From: Vreelandella salicampi
GTDB lineage: Bacteria; Pseudomonadota; Gammaproteobacteria; Pseudomonadales; Halomonadaceae
Length of the DNA stretch: 64,000 bases
Reading direction: 5' to 3'
Assembly (NCBI RefSeq): GCF_013415105.1
Contig: NZ_JACCDF010000012.1
Coordinates: forward strand, 92,673-156,672
In this document: in pieces, positions 38,067 through 47,036 of the stretch
How positions within the stretch are numbered: position 1 is the stretch's first letter
Layout: each line of letters begins with the position of its first letter
The notes under the pieces: generated by a model
What the model was told of the DNA's origin: nothing
Database searches by the model: none
What the model saw: only the letters and a program-made list of their open reading frames with translations
Program-made: the position numbers and the translations under genes

Positions 38067-38086
38067 AGCGGGGGCAGCATGGCTGA
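38067..38086. repeat. Right 20-bp direct repeat of the defence island
   Basis: This is the second copy of the repeat at 24889-24908. Here it supplies the leader and first codons (ATGGCTGA...) of moeA, while the left copy completes moaB. Confidence 0.92.
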
Positions 38087-39281
38087 GTTGGCTTTGATAG
38101 ACGACGCGCTTTCTGCGCTGCTGGCGGATATTCACCCGCTGACGAGTGAGCGCATCGCGCTTACGGATGCGCCTGGGCGAGTGTTGGCCGAGGACGTTAG
38201 CGCTCAGCTTGACGTACCGGGGTTTGATAACAGTGCGATGGATGGCTACGCGCTGCGCGCCGCTGACGCCGGCAAGCGGCTGCCTGTGAGCCAGCGCATT
38301 GTCGCGGGGGTGCCGGCCACGCCGCTTGCGCCCGGCACCTGCGCGCGGATTTTTACCGGCGGTGAAATCCCACCAGGCGCGGATTGCGTGGTAATGCAGG
38401 AGCGTGTCGAGCGCGACGGCGACGACGCAGAAATCCCGGCGGATATCCCTTTGAGTGATAACGTGCGCCGCCGTGGGCGTGATGTGCAAGCGGGCGCGAC
38501 CTTATTGGCAGCTGGTACCCGCCTGGAAGCCGCTGCCCTTGGGCACTTGGCGGGGCAGGGTGTGGTAGAGGTCAATGTGCGCCGGCGCCCTAAGGTAGCG
38601 CTGCTTTCGACTGGCGATGAGATCATCGACCCGGGCAAGCCGCTGGCGCCAGGCCAGCTTTACAACTCCAACCGCCCGATGCTTAAGCGCTTGTTAGAGA
38701 ACTTTGGCGCCGAAGTGGTGAGTTTGATTAGCGTGCCGGATGATTTCGCGCAGACCGTGGCGTTGTTGCAGCAGGCTGCTGAAGACGCCGATGTGGTGGT
38801 CAGCACCGGCGGCGTTAGCGTCGGCGAGGAGGATCACGTTAAAGCGGCGCTGGAGCAGCTTGGCGAGCTTAACCTCTGGCGGCTGGCGATTCGCCCCGGC
38901 AAACCGCTGGCGCTCGGGCGCTTACCCAATCCTAGGGGCGAGGCGCGTTTTGTGGGGCTGCCGGGAAACCCGGTATCGAGCTTTGTGGGCGCTTGGCTCT
39001 TTCTGCGCCCGTTGATGGGGGCGCTTTCGGCTTGCCTGGCGCTTGCGTCGTTGCCAGAGATCACCGCCCGCGCAGGGTTTGTTACCTCGACCGGCCCGCG
39101 CCAGCACTACATGCGCGTTCGGCTGCACTTCACGCCGGAAGGTGCGCTGGCAGATGCATTTGAGGATCAAAATTCAGGGGTACTCTCCTCCTGTATTGAC
39201 GCCGACGCGCTGGCGGTCATCCCGCCCGAAACGCAGGTCAACGAGGGCGATAGCGTGGCCTGTTTATGGTTCGGCCGTTAG
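38079..39281 (+). CDS. moeA: Molybdopterin molybdenumtransferase MoeA (copy 2)
   Basis: This 400-residue MoeA has NSAMDGYALR, STGGVSVGEEDH and GLPGNPVSSF. It differs clearly from the copy at 12559-13815, so the two are diverged paralogues. The ATG at 38079 lies inside the island's right repeat and would have overlapped moaB before the insertion. I rejected a GTG start at 38061 because it lies upstream of that ancestral junction. Its 3' end overlaps the convergent cheW-like gene by 18 bases. Its expression may now depend on read-through from the island. Confidence 0.93.
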   Translation: MAELALIDDALSALLADIHPLTSERIALTDAPGRVLAEDVSAQLDVPGFDNSAMDGYALRAADAGKRLPVSQRIVAGVPATPLAPGTCARIFTGGEIPPGADCVVMQERVERDGDDAEIPADIPLSDNVRRRGRDVQAGATLLAAGTRLEAAALGHLAGQGVVEVNVRRRPKVALLSTGDEIIDPGKPLAPGQLYNSNRPMLKRLLENFGAEVVSLISVPDDFAQTVALLQQAAEDADVVVSTGGVSVGEEDHVKAALEQLGELNLWRLAIRPGKPLALGRLPNPRGEARFVGLPGNPVSSFVGAWLFLRPLMGALSACLALASLPEITARAGFVTSTGPRQHYMRVRLHFTPEGALADAFEDQNSGVLSSCIDADALAVIPPETQVNEGDSVACLWFGR

Positions 39282-39671
39282 ATCAGAAGATGACAGCCAG
39301 GTAAGGGCCTCTGGATAGGCCAGTTTCGCGCCATCGAGCAGTAAACACGGTGTTTGGTCTTCTCGCCAGCCGATACCGCACAGCGCCGGATGCGTGCGTG
39401 CTTTAAGTAGCGGCGGTAGGGGATGTAACTGTGTGGCGGCAAGCGTTGTCAGGTGCACGTTACCCGCCACTCCCAGTTGCCAAGCCCCGTGAGCGTCTTT
39501 GAGCGTGAGCCAGTGCGAAGGGAGGCGGCCAACCGCAGGTGCCATCAGCAGCGCATTGGCACGGATCTGGCGCGAGACGTTGGGTGTATGGGCCATGGTG
39601 TGGACAAAACGCGCATCCAGCGCGTAAGGCGTGCTGCCCACTTCAAATGCCACAAGCGCAACCGTTGCCAT
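39264..39671 (-). CDS. Short CheW-like coupling protein
   Basis: The 135-residue product resembles a divergent CheW domain: VALVAFEVGSTPYALDARFVHTM and a closing hydrophobic strand PCLLLDGAKLAY. It is the last gene of the Wsp-like chemosensory operon and may correspond to one of the two CheW proteins (WspB/WspD) of that system. The ATG at 39671 has a GGGG-rich upstream sequence. A GTG at 39680, overlapping the previous stop as GTGA, is an equally coupled alternative. Confidence 0.6.
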   Translation of the reverse strand: MATVALVAFEVGSTPYALDARFVHTMAHTPNVSRQIRANALLMAPAVGRLPSHWLTLKDAHGAWQLGVAGNVHLTTLAATQLHPLPPLLKARTHPALCGIGWREDQTPCLLLDGAKLAYPEALTWLSSSDLTAEP

Positions 39672-39676
39672 GCCGT

Positions 39677-40228
39677 TCACCCCAAGCCGTTTTGGTAGGC
39701 GGTGAAGAGCGCGCTGGCGTCTAATAGCGCGACGGCGTCATGATCCGCTGAGTCACTTGGGGCGGATTCGCGGTATTGGAACAGGGCGGTCACATAGGGG
39801 CGTAACGCCTCAGAGAGCGAATCCGGTGGTGTTTTGAGTGCGCTTTGCGCGATGTCGCAGACGTCGTCTAGCTGATCCACGCGCACGCCGCTTGTCAGCC
39901 CCGCCGCGTTGACCATCAGAATCATTTGGCTGGCAAAGGGTGAGGATGGCGGTGTCATGCCCAATAGCGCGTGCAAATACACCACTGACTCAATTTGCCC
40001 ACGCAAGTGAATCACGCCCTCCGTCGAGGCGGGTAAACCCGGCAGCGGATAAACCGGCTGCTCGCCGCCTAAGATTTCCGTCACTGCGTGGCCTGGCAAA
40101 GCAAAACGCCGTCCCTCTAGGCGAAACAGCACGAACTGCTGTGTGGGTTCCTCCCGCTCAATCGTGTCATTGCGTGTGGCATTAGGCGTTAGCGCCTCGG
40201 TGAGGGAGAGTGGGGCATCATGCGTCAT
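39677..40228 (-). CDS. cheW: CheW-like coupling protein
   Basis: The 183-residue protein carries one CheW domain (FVLFRLEGRRFALPGHAVTEIL, GVIHLRGQIESVVYLHALLG, ILMVNAAGLTSGVRVDQLDDV) after a short N-terminal extension. It would couple the receptor to the hybrid CheA. It overlaps the upstream diguanylate cyclase gene by 11 bases, indicating coupled translation. Confidence 0.85.
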   Translation of the reverse strand: MTHDAPLSLTEALTPNATRNDTIEREEPTQQFVLFRLEGRRFALPGHAVTEILGGEQPVYPLPGLPASTEGVIHLRGQIESVVYLHALLGMTPPSSPFASQMILMVNAAGLTSGVRVDQLDDVCDIAQSALKTPPDSLSEALRPYVTALFQYRESAPSDSADHDAVALLDASALFTAYQNGLG

Positions 40229-41870
40229 ACGTCACCACCTGATTACGGCCTTGGTGCTTGGCGCGGTAAAGGGCTTTGTCAGCAGTGAGACGCAGGGCTT
40301 CGGTCGAGGGCTGGCTAGGGAAGTGACTAATGCCGGCGCTGAACGTGCAGCGAAAATGCTGCTGCCCCGCATGATAATCCACGCGCGAAAAGTCGTGGCG
40401 AAGGGTGTTGATTAACTCGGCGGTGGCGGAGACGTCGATATTTTTCAGCAGTACCACAAACTCTTCACCGCCATAGCGGCCGATGATATCGGAGTTACGC
40501 AGGCGGCTTTTTAGCAGCCTGGCTAACGTGATGATGACCTGATCGCCCGCAAGATGGCCATGGGTATCGTTGACCTCTTTGAAACAGTCGATGTCGATCA
40601 TGACCAAGGTGTGCTGGCTGTCTTCTCGATGGCCAAGTGCGAGTGCCTTATTGATCAACTCGGTAGTGGTACTGTGGTTGTAAAGGCCGGTCATGCTGTC
40701 ACGACTCATGAGCGAGCGCAGCATACGCAGGCGCTCGGCGCGAAGACGCACGGCTGAAACCAGCTCCGTCGGCGAGACCGGTTTGGTTAAAAAAGCCTCG
40801 ACGCCGGCGCTCATTGCAGATATCTGCTTTTCGCGGTCGGTTTCGGTGGAGAGGTAGATAATCGGCAAGCCCACATGTTCGAGTTGCTGACGGATAATGC
40901 TGGCAAGCTCCTCACCGGAGCATACGGGCATGTACACATCGACGAGTAACAAATCGGGGCTAAAGCGCTCAAGTGCGGCTAACGCATCGGCGGGGTGATT
41001 TACTTGCGTGACCGCCATGCCAGCTTGTTCAAGGATCAGGGTGTGATAGTCAGCGGCGTCGGGCTCGTCATCCACCACCAGCACGCGCAGTGGCTCATCC
41101 CCAGCGGGCATGGTGATTTCATCCACGGCGAGTATTAAGTCCAACGGCTTGACAGGTTTGGTGAAATAGCCATGGCAGCCAGCGCGTACCGCACTTAAGC
41201 GAGAGTGAAAATCACTGTAAGAGGAGAGCACGATTGACGGAATAGACTCGCCGGTAAGGCGCATTAAACTTTCCAGTGTTTCTGTCCCGGCGGTTTGGCC
41301 CTGGGGAAAGTGTACATCCATGATCACCGCATCCGGACGGCGGGCTAATACGGCGCTAAAAAAGCGTTCGGTATCGGTAAAGTGGACGGCTTCATGGCCG
41401 AAACAGCGCAAATGATGCACTAGCTGATCAACCTGCTCGGGTTCGTCGTCGCACAGGTAGATCAATCGTTGCTGCTTATTGTGCGTGCTACTTTGTGGTG
41501 CAGGGGGGAATTCAACGTGGTGATCAATGATATCGGCGAACTCGCCGGGATGTTGCGATGTAAGCGTTTGCACTTCTTGTTCAAGGGCGGTTAATACGCG
41601 GGCAAGCGAGGTGGTGCCGCCTGCCGATAGCGAGGTTTCTCCTTGATCAGCGAGAATGGCCAAGCGCTCGAAGCCGAGCGTTCGCCCGGTGCCTTTGATG
41701 CTGTGAAAAAAACGGTGCAGTACCGGCGCCAACCGCGCACTCGCCTCGGTTGAGGCTTGGCTCTCTTGCCACTGCGCGCTTGCTTGAGCCAAGCGTTCGG
41801 GCAACTGAGCGATAAAGCGTCGGCGAAGGGTATGAAGCTTCTTCTGTAGCGTCGCGGCGGGCGTGGGCAT
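40218..41870 (-). CDS. Hpt-REC-REC-GGDEF diguanylate cyclase, WspR-like output
   Basis: The 550-residue protein has an Hpt domain (H56 in FFHSIKGTGRTLG), a first receiver (phospho-acceptor D185), a second receiver (D311) and a GGDEF domain. Its active motif is GGEEF (467-471), with an RNSD inhibitory site (458-461). It should make c-di-GMP when phosphorylated, giving the pathway's output. WspR has only REC-GGDEF, so the added Hpt and second receiver form an internal relay not seen in the canonical system. Confidence 0.9.
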   Translation of the reverse strand: MPTPAATLQKKLHTLRRRFIAQLPERLAQASAQWQESQASTEASARLAPVLHRFFHSIKGTGRTLGFERLAILADQGETSLSAGGTTSLARVLTALEQEVQTLTSQHPGEFADIIDHHVEFPPAPQSSTHNKQQRLIYLCDDEPEQVDQLVHHLRCFGHEAVHFTDTERFFSAVLARRPDAVIMDVHFPQGQTAGTETLESLMRLTGESIPSIVLSSYSDFHSRLSAVRAGCHGYFTKPVKPLDLILAVDEITMPAGDEPLRVLVVDDEPDAADYHTLILEQAGMAVTQVNHPADALAALERFSPDLLLVDVYMPVCSGEELASIIRQQLEHVGLPIIYLSTETDREKQISAMSAGVEAFLTKPVSPTELVSAVRLRAERLRMLRSLMSRDSMTGLYNHSTTTELINKALALGHREDSQHTLVMIDIDCFKEVNDTHGHLAGDQVIITLARLLKSRLRNSDIIGRYGGEEFVVLLKNIDVSATAELINTLRHDFSRVDYHAGQQHFRCTFSAGISHFPSQPSTEALRLTADKALYRAKHQGRNQVVTYDA

Positions 41871-41893
41871 GACGTCGACCTGAGAAAGTGGAT

Positions 41894-42250
41894 TTAAGGT
41901 GTTAGTGCCTGACGTAAGGTGTGAGTAAGCACTTCTTCCATATCAGCGTCTTTCTGTAAGCAAGCGGTAAGTCCTGGCGTTTGTGCCAGCGCCGCACTGG
42001 GATTTTCGCCGCTTAACAGGATAAACGGTAGCGTAACGTTCTGTTCGCGCAGGGTATGAAGAAGCTCCACGCCGCTAATCAGCGGCATGAAGTGGTCACT
42101 GACGATCAGGCCGATATCGTCATGCGTATCGAGTTGTTCCATGGCGTCCACCGCATCGCTGGCTAACAGCGTCTCATAGCCGAGCGATTCGATGACGGCA
42201 GCGGTCATTTCACCTGCAAGGGGGTCGTCGTCAATCACTAATATGTGCAT
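41894..42250 (-). CDS. Stand-alone response regulator receiver protein
   Basis: This 118-residue CheY-like receiver has acidic residues DDD at 7-9 and phospho-acceptor D52 (IVSDHFMP). The conserved lysine is in CLQKDAD. It has no output domain. It lies between the hybrid CheA and the diguanylate cyclase and could act as a phosphate sink or relay between them. Confidence 0.85.
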   Translation of the reverse strand: MHILVIDDDPLAGEMTAAVIESLGYETLLASDAVDAMEQLDTHDDIGLIVSDHFMPLISGVELLHTLREQNVTLPFILLSGENPSAALAQTPGLTACLQKDADMEEVLTHTLRQALTP

Positions 42251-42323
42251 AGTGTTCCCTGCCTGTACATAAATAAAACGTAGTGCCCGTCACATGCTAT
42301 GTCAGAAAACGGACCACAGAGCT

Positions 42324-44492
42324 CTAACCTAGCAACGCCTTTAGCGTTTCCACTAAGTTATTTTGGTCAAAACTGCCCTTGACGATATAAGCATCTGCGC
42401 CAACGTCGATACCGCGGCGCCGGTCGGCCTCTTTTTCTCGTGAGGTAATGATAATGATCGGTCGGTGGCGGTAGGCGTCATTTTCACGTAGTTCAGCCGT
42501 AAGCGCAAAACCGTCCATCACCGGCATTTCCACATCGGTAAGCACGGCGTCGAACGGCTCAGCAAGCGCTTTATTAAGCCCGTCACGCCCGTTTTCCGCC
42601 AGCGTGACGTGATACCCCCAGGCTTCGAGGACGTCTTTTTCGATCTCGCGGGTATTAAGCGAATCGTCTACGACCAACACCCGGTGCGCGTTGCGTGGTG
42701 GCGTGGCCGGGGAGATCGTTGATGCGGCATCGCGGCGTGCCTGCGCCATCAGCGCGGGCACATGAAGCAAACTCACCAGCGCATTGCGTCCAAAGCTCAC
42801 CATGCCGACGACCAGTGGTAACCGGCGTAGATGGGTGGGTAGCGGTTTGATAATCCGCTCGCGCTCGTCGATTAACGTCTCTACCTGCAGCGCCAGTTTA
42901 TGTTGACCCTGGCGGACCACCATCAGCATCACAGGCTGTTGGGCGGAGATGGGAGAGGGAACGTCGTGACCACCTAACAACGCGGCGAGCGGTACCACGG
43001 GCACAAATTCATTGCGCAGAATCAGGGTTAGACGACCGGCTGCCTCGATAAAATCGGTCGCTTTGCGCTCGACGATTTCGACCACATGAGCGGCAGTGAT
43101 GCCCACCGTTAGCGTACCGGCGCGCACGAGCAGTACCCGTAGCATGGCAAGCGATAGCGGCATACGGAGCGTAAAGCATGATCCCTGCCCCCTGTCGGTT
43201 GTGACCTGCAGGCTACCGCTTAGCTCGTCGGTGACTGTGCGCTTCACCACATCCATCCCTACCCCACGGCCGGAAAAGTCGGTGATCAGGGTTTTGGTGG
43301 AGAACCCGGGAAGAAAGATAAGCTCCAGCGTTTCCTGTTCGCTCAGTGTTTCCAGTTGTTCCGTGGTCACTAACTGCTTGGAGAGCGCTTTTTGACGTAT
43401 GACGTCTAGCGCGATACCGCGACCGTCGTCGCGCATCTCCACCACTACCCAATTACCATCTTGGAAAGCCCGAAGGGTGATACGCCCCTGTGCGGGTTTG
43501 CCTGCGGCTTTGCGCTCATCCGGTGTTTCCAGGCCGTGGTCCAAGGCGTTGCGCAGTAGGTGAATAAGCGGGTCGGAAAGGCGGTCGATCATTTGCCGAT
43601 CAAGCTCGATATCGCTGCCGCTCACCTCGCATATCACCTGTTTATTCAGCGTTCGGGCTAACTCGCGGGCCATGTGCGCGAGGGGGTCGAACACCACGTT
43701 GAGCGGCAACATGCGCATTTGCAGGGCACGCTCGTGCAGATCGCTCATCAAGGTGTCGTGGGCTTGCACGCTCTCTTTTAGCTCACGGCGAAACGCGTGC
43801 GCGGGATGCTCGCGCGGCAGGCTATGGGTCAGGCGGCGCGCCTCTTCCACCAAGCTATGCATATGCTGGTGGCCGGAAAGCACCTCACCCATCAGGCGAA
43901 TGACGTCGTCGAGTCGCTCAAGGCGTACCCGCACAGTGTCGCTTAAGCGCAGCGTGGTAGGGGGGGGGATAGAGCTGGAAATAGGAGAAGAGGCGGCTTG
44001 GGGTGCTGTGTCGGGCGTTGGCGACGCAGGCGCGGCAGCGTCTGACGGGGTGATGTCGAGTGCCGGGGGCTCGGGCTTTAGTGACGCACTGCCAGGGCCG
44101 GGTTGTGCCGCTTGTTCTAGCGCTTGGCACAGGTCAGCGTCGGCTTGCGGGAGGGTGTCGGGGGTCGCCCCAGCGGCGAGTCGGCTGACGTTATCTTCCA
44201 GCGCGTCTACCGCTTGGTTGAGTAGGCGGATCACCTCATCATCCGGCGCTTGCGTGCCATCGCGTAGTGCGCTCAACAACTCCTCGGTACTGTGTGCGAG
44301 GGCCGTGATCGGCGTGAGCTTGAGCATGCGGGAAGAGCCTTTGACCGTATGCGCGGCACGAAAAAGCTCATCAATCTGCTCATGGCTTGCATTTCGCTGT
44401 GCAAGGGCATGGATACCGTCACGCAGGCGCGGCAGGTGATCGGCGGCTTCTTCGATAAAGCGCTGTATAAAGCGGCGAGTGTCGAGCGCCAT
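42324..44492 (-). CDS. CheA-REC hybrid histidine kinase (WspE-like)
   Basis: The 722-residue kinase has an Hpt domain (H48 in AAHTVKGSSRM), a proline/serine/alanine-rich linker, dimerisation and ATP-binding domains (LIHLLRNALDHGLE and DDGRGI), a CheW-like domain and a C-terminal receiver (VLVVDDSLNTRE, TDVEMPVMDG). This architecture matches WspE and FrzE-type hybrids. It would phosphorylate the receivers of the c-di-GMP output protein. It starts four bases after the cheR stop. Confidence 0.92.
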   Translation of the reverse strand: MALDTRRFIQRFIEEAADHLPRLRDGIHALAQRNASHEQIDELFRAAHTVKGSSRMLKLTPITALAHSTEELLSALRDGTQAPDDEVIRLLNQAVDALEDNVSRLAAGATPDTLPQADADLCQALEQAAQPGPGSASLKPEPPALDITPSDAAAPASPTPDTAPQAASSPISSSIPPPTTLRLSDTVRVRLERLDDVIRLMGEVLSGHQHMHSLVEEARRLTHSLPREHPAHAFRRELKESVQAHDTLMSDLHERALQMRMLPLNVVFDPLAHMARELARTLNKQVICEVSGSDIELDRQMIDRLSDPLIHLLRNALDHGLETPDERKAAGKPAQGRITLRAFQDGNWVVVEMRDDGRGIALDVIRQKALSKQLVTTEQLETLSEQETLELIFLPGFSTKTLITDFSGRGVGMDVVKRTVTDELSGSLQVTTDRGQGSCFTLRMPLSLAMLRVLLVRAGTLTVGITAAHVVEIVERKATDFIEAAGRLTLILRNEFVPVVPLAALLGGHDVPSPISAQQPVMLMVVRQGQHKLALQVETLIDERERIIKPLPTHLRRLPLVVGMVSFGRNALVSLLHVPALMAQARRDAASTISPATPPRNAHRVLVVDDSLNTREIEKDVLEAWGYHVTLAENGRDGLNKALAEPFDAVLTDVEMPVMDGFALTAELRENDAYRHRPIIIITSREKEADRRRGIDVGADAYIVKGSFDQNNLVETLKALLG

Positions 44493-44496
44493 TCCT

Positions 44497-45975
44497 TTAA
44501 CCCCCTGCCCGTTCAGTGGTGGACGTGCTTAAGCGCCGCGCCGCCAGAAAGCGCGCATCGCCGGGCGGTAACGGTGGCGGTAGCAGCGTCATTGCGCCGC
44601 TGGCGGTAGGGCTGGCGGTGAGAATCCGCACCACGGCGGCATAGCCATTCGCCTCATAGCCCCGCGCATTGGCGTTGTCGGTGTCTAACGTACCGCTACG
44701 TGCCAACTCCGCCTGATAAAAGTGCGCGGGCCAACACTCCGGGGCACTATAAACGGCATACTTAAAGTGCTTGTAGGCAGCCTCGCTGTGCTGTTGCCAG
44801 CGTGCGGCGAGGCCGGCATAAACGCGGGCATCCACCCACCACGGCAGCTCGATCAGTAGCGCATCCAAACGCTCGGTGGCTTCTTGAAAGGCGTTGCGCT
44901 GAAATGCGAGATACGCTTGACATAACGCGGTGGATTGCTTCTCCACAGAGTCGAGCTCACCCGCTAAACGCAATGAGATCAGGGCGTCAGCACGTGATAG
45001 GTCGCCGTCAGCCAGGCATTGTCGCAAGGTATTCAGGCTCGGCGGCGAAGTGGGTGAGGCGGCTGGTGATGACGGTGTCGAGGAGACCGAAGCAGGCGCG
45101 GGTTGAGGCGCAGCGAAAAGAGGCGTTGTGGGTGCGGTGGAGGGGGGCGAAACGGCAATTGAGGCCCCCGCTTGGAAGTAAAAAATGCCCTGATCTTCAC
45201 AGAGCGTCATCTCACCTAAGTCATTTCCTAACACCTCCGTTACGCCGCAGAGGAGAATACCGCCTGGGGCAAGATGATCCCGGAGACAACGTTGGATACG
45301 CTTAAGGGTCGGCGTGTCAAAGTAAATCGAGACATTGCGAAACAGAATCACATCGTACGCGTCGGTTGTCTGGGCGCGTTCATCGAGCACGTTGAACGGC
45401 GTAAATGTGACCAAACGGCGGATAGACTCGTTTAGCTGAAAATGCGATTGCGCCGGGGTGAAGTAGTGTTCGCGCAGGGCTGGGGGCAGGGCACGAAAGG
45501 CCATTCCGGCATAATAGCCCCGACGTGCTTTTTCTAACACGCCACGATCAACATCGCCGCCGGTCAGTGAGAATAAGGTGCGCGTCTGTTCACCAAAGCG
45601 CTCGTACAATAGCATCGCAAGGCTATAGGGTTCTTCACCTGACGAGCAGCCTGCGCTCAAAATGCTGACGGGCGCGCCTTTTTCCGCTAAGCGGCGTGGG
45701 AGAAACTGTTCCACCAGCCAGTGTAGGGATTCCAACTCGCGGAAGAAGTAAGTTTCATTGACGGTTACGTGGCTGACCAACGCATCGAATTGCGTATCAT
45801 CGCGGTGAAGCCGCTCTAACAGCGCGGCGTCTGAGTCGAGACCGGTCGTGGCTTTTAATGCGTTGACTGCGCGTTCCAGCCGGGGTCGGGCGAGGCCATC
45901 AAGTTGCAGGCCGCAGCGCTGGTGCACCAAGGCTTGGAGCGCGGCGAGTTTGTCACTTGAGAGCTGTTCTTTCAT
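44497..45975 (-). CDS. CheR-type receptor methyltransferase with helical C-terminal extension (WspC-like)
   Basis: The 492-residue protein has a CheR methyltransferase domain (GCSSGEEPYSLAMLL AdoMet site, FRNVSIYF), a Pro/Ala/Ser-rich linker around residues 285-325 and a C-terminal TPR-like helical region. This resembles WspC. The ATG at 45975 overlaps the cheB stop as ATGA, so I prefer it over a TTG at 45990. Confidence 0.9.
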   Translation of the reverse strand: MKEQLSSDKLAALQALVHQRCGLQLDGLARPRLERAVNALKATTGLDSDAALLERLHRDDTQFDALVSHVTVNETYFFRELESLHWLVEQFLPRRLAEKGAPVSILSAGCSSGEEPYSLAMLLYERFGEQTRTLFSLTGGDVDRGVLEKARRGYYAGMAFRALPPALREHYFTPAQSHFQLNESIRRLVTFTPFNVLDERAQTTDAYDVILFRNVSIYFDTPTLKRIQRCLRDHLAPGGILLCGVTEVLGNDLGEMTLCEDQGIFYFQAGASIAVSPPSTAPTTPLFAAPQPAPASVSSTPSSPAASPTSPPSLNTLRQCLADGDLSRADALISLRLAGELDSVEKQSTALCQAYLAFQRNAFQEATERLDALLIELPWWVDARVYAGLAARWQQHSEAAYKHFKYAVYSAPECWPAHFYQAELARSGTLDTDNANARGYEANGYAAVVRILTASPTASGAMTLLPPPLPPGDARFLAARRLSTSTTERAGG

Positions 45976-47027
45976 GCGCGCGGCTCCCAACGGTGAGTGG
46001 TAAAGCCGGTTTCGCGCAACAAGCGCGCGGGTAACTTGTCTAGCGGTAGCACATGCTGGATCACGCCCGCCTTGACGGCCTCTTGGTTCATGCCGTAAAT
46101 CACCGAGCTTGCTTCGTCTTGCGCCAGCGTCGTGCCGCCGGCTTGATAAATCGTGCGCATGCCATTGACGCCATCACGCCCCATGCCGGTAAGAATCACG
46201 CCAATGGCATCGGCGCCGTACACGGTGGCGACACTTTTGAGCATCGCATCGCCGCTGGGGCGATAAACGACGCCTTTCTCGCGTGTCAACAGCTGCAAGT
46301 GGTGGTTGGGGGTGACGCTTAAATCGCGCTCTGAGGGTGAGAGATAAATGTGCCCGGCGCGTAACAGATCGCCTTCAGCGGCCACCGTGACCGGCATGGC
46401 GCAGAGCGAGCTGAGCCACTTGGCCATGCCTTCGATAAAACCGTCGCTGATGTGCTGGGCAATTAAAATCGGCGCCGGAAAGTTCACCGGTAGAGGGCAA
46501 AGCAGCTGCAAAAGCGCTTGAGGGCCGCCGGTTGAGCAAGTGATCGCGACCACGCGTTGAAAGGCGCGCGCTACCTTCCTGGCATCCTCGGTGCGTATGA
46601 TCGCGGGAGGCGGTAGCGTTCGGCGGCGGCGTAGTCGCGTAATGACGGCCACGCCCGCGAGCAGGCGTACGCGTTGGGTGAAACGCTCGGCATCTTCCTC
46701 AGAGGTGCTGGGTTTGGCGATGAGTTCAAGCGCACCTACTTCCAACGCGTGGTAGGCGGTCTGCGCATCCGCGCGGTCGCTGACCACCAAAATCGGCAAC
46801 CCGCGGGTGTGCATCAGTTCTTCGATGGCGCTCAGACCGTCCATAACCGGCATATTGAGGTCCATGGTGATCAAGTCAGGCCGTAGTGAACGTGCCAGCG
46901 TGACGGCTTCCTGGCCGTTTTTTGCCTCACCTACCACCTGAATCTCAGGGTCGCGGGCAAGAATGTCGCGCAGCAGTTCGCGCACCATTTGGCTGTCGTC
47001 GGCGATGACCACTCGAATGTCACCCAT
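45972..47027 (-). CDS. CheB-type protein-glutamate methylesterase (WspF-like)
   Basis: The 351-residue protein has an N-terminal receiver (phospho-acceptor D56) and a C-terminal methylesterase domain. The catalytic Ser lies in ITCSTGGPQALL, with AQHISDGF and GMGRDGVNGM. It removes receptor methyl groups and sets adaptation. It lies nine bases after the receptor stop. Confidence 0.93.
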   Translation of the reverse strand: MGDIRVVIADDSQMVRELLRDILARDPEIQVVGEAKNGQEAVTLARSLRPDLITMDLNMPVMDGLSAIEELMHTRGLPILVVSDRADAQTAYHALEVGALELIAKPSTSEEDAERFTQRVRLLAGVAVITRLRRRRTLPPPAIIRTEDARKVARAFQRVVAITCSTGGPQALLQLLCPLPVNFPAPILIAQHISDGFIEGMAKWLSSLCAMPVTVAAEGDLLRAGHIYLSPSERDLSVTPNHHLQLLTREKGVVYRPSGDAMLKSVATVYGADAIGVILTGMGRDGVNGMRTIYQAGGTTLAQDEASSVIYGMNQEAVKAGVIQHVLPLDKLPARLLRETGFTTHRWEPRA

Positions 47028-47036
47028 GAGGCATCC

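Noticed and set aside
24889..38086. The IS481-family transposase as the agent that moved the whole island.
   Set aside because: The element has its own ends and a 6-bp duplication inside the island, different from the 20-bp island repeat.
43672..44439. A 255-codon plus-strand frame opposite the CheA hybrid.
   Set aside because: It is antisense to the linker and Hpt region of a clear gene and is made of Ser/Ala/Arg-rich shadow translation.
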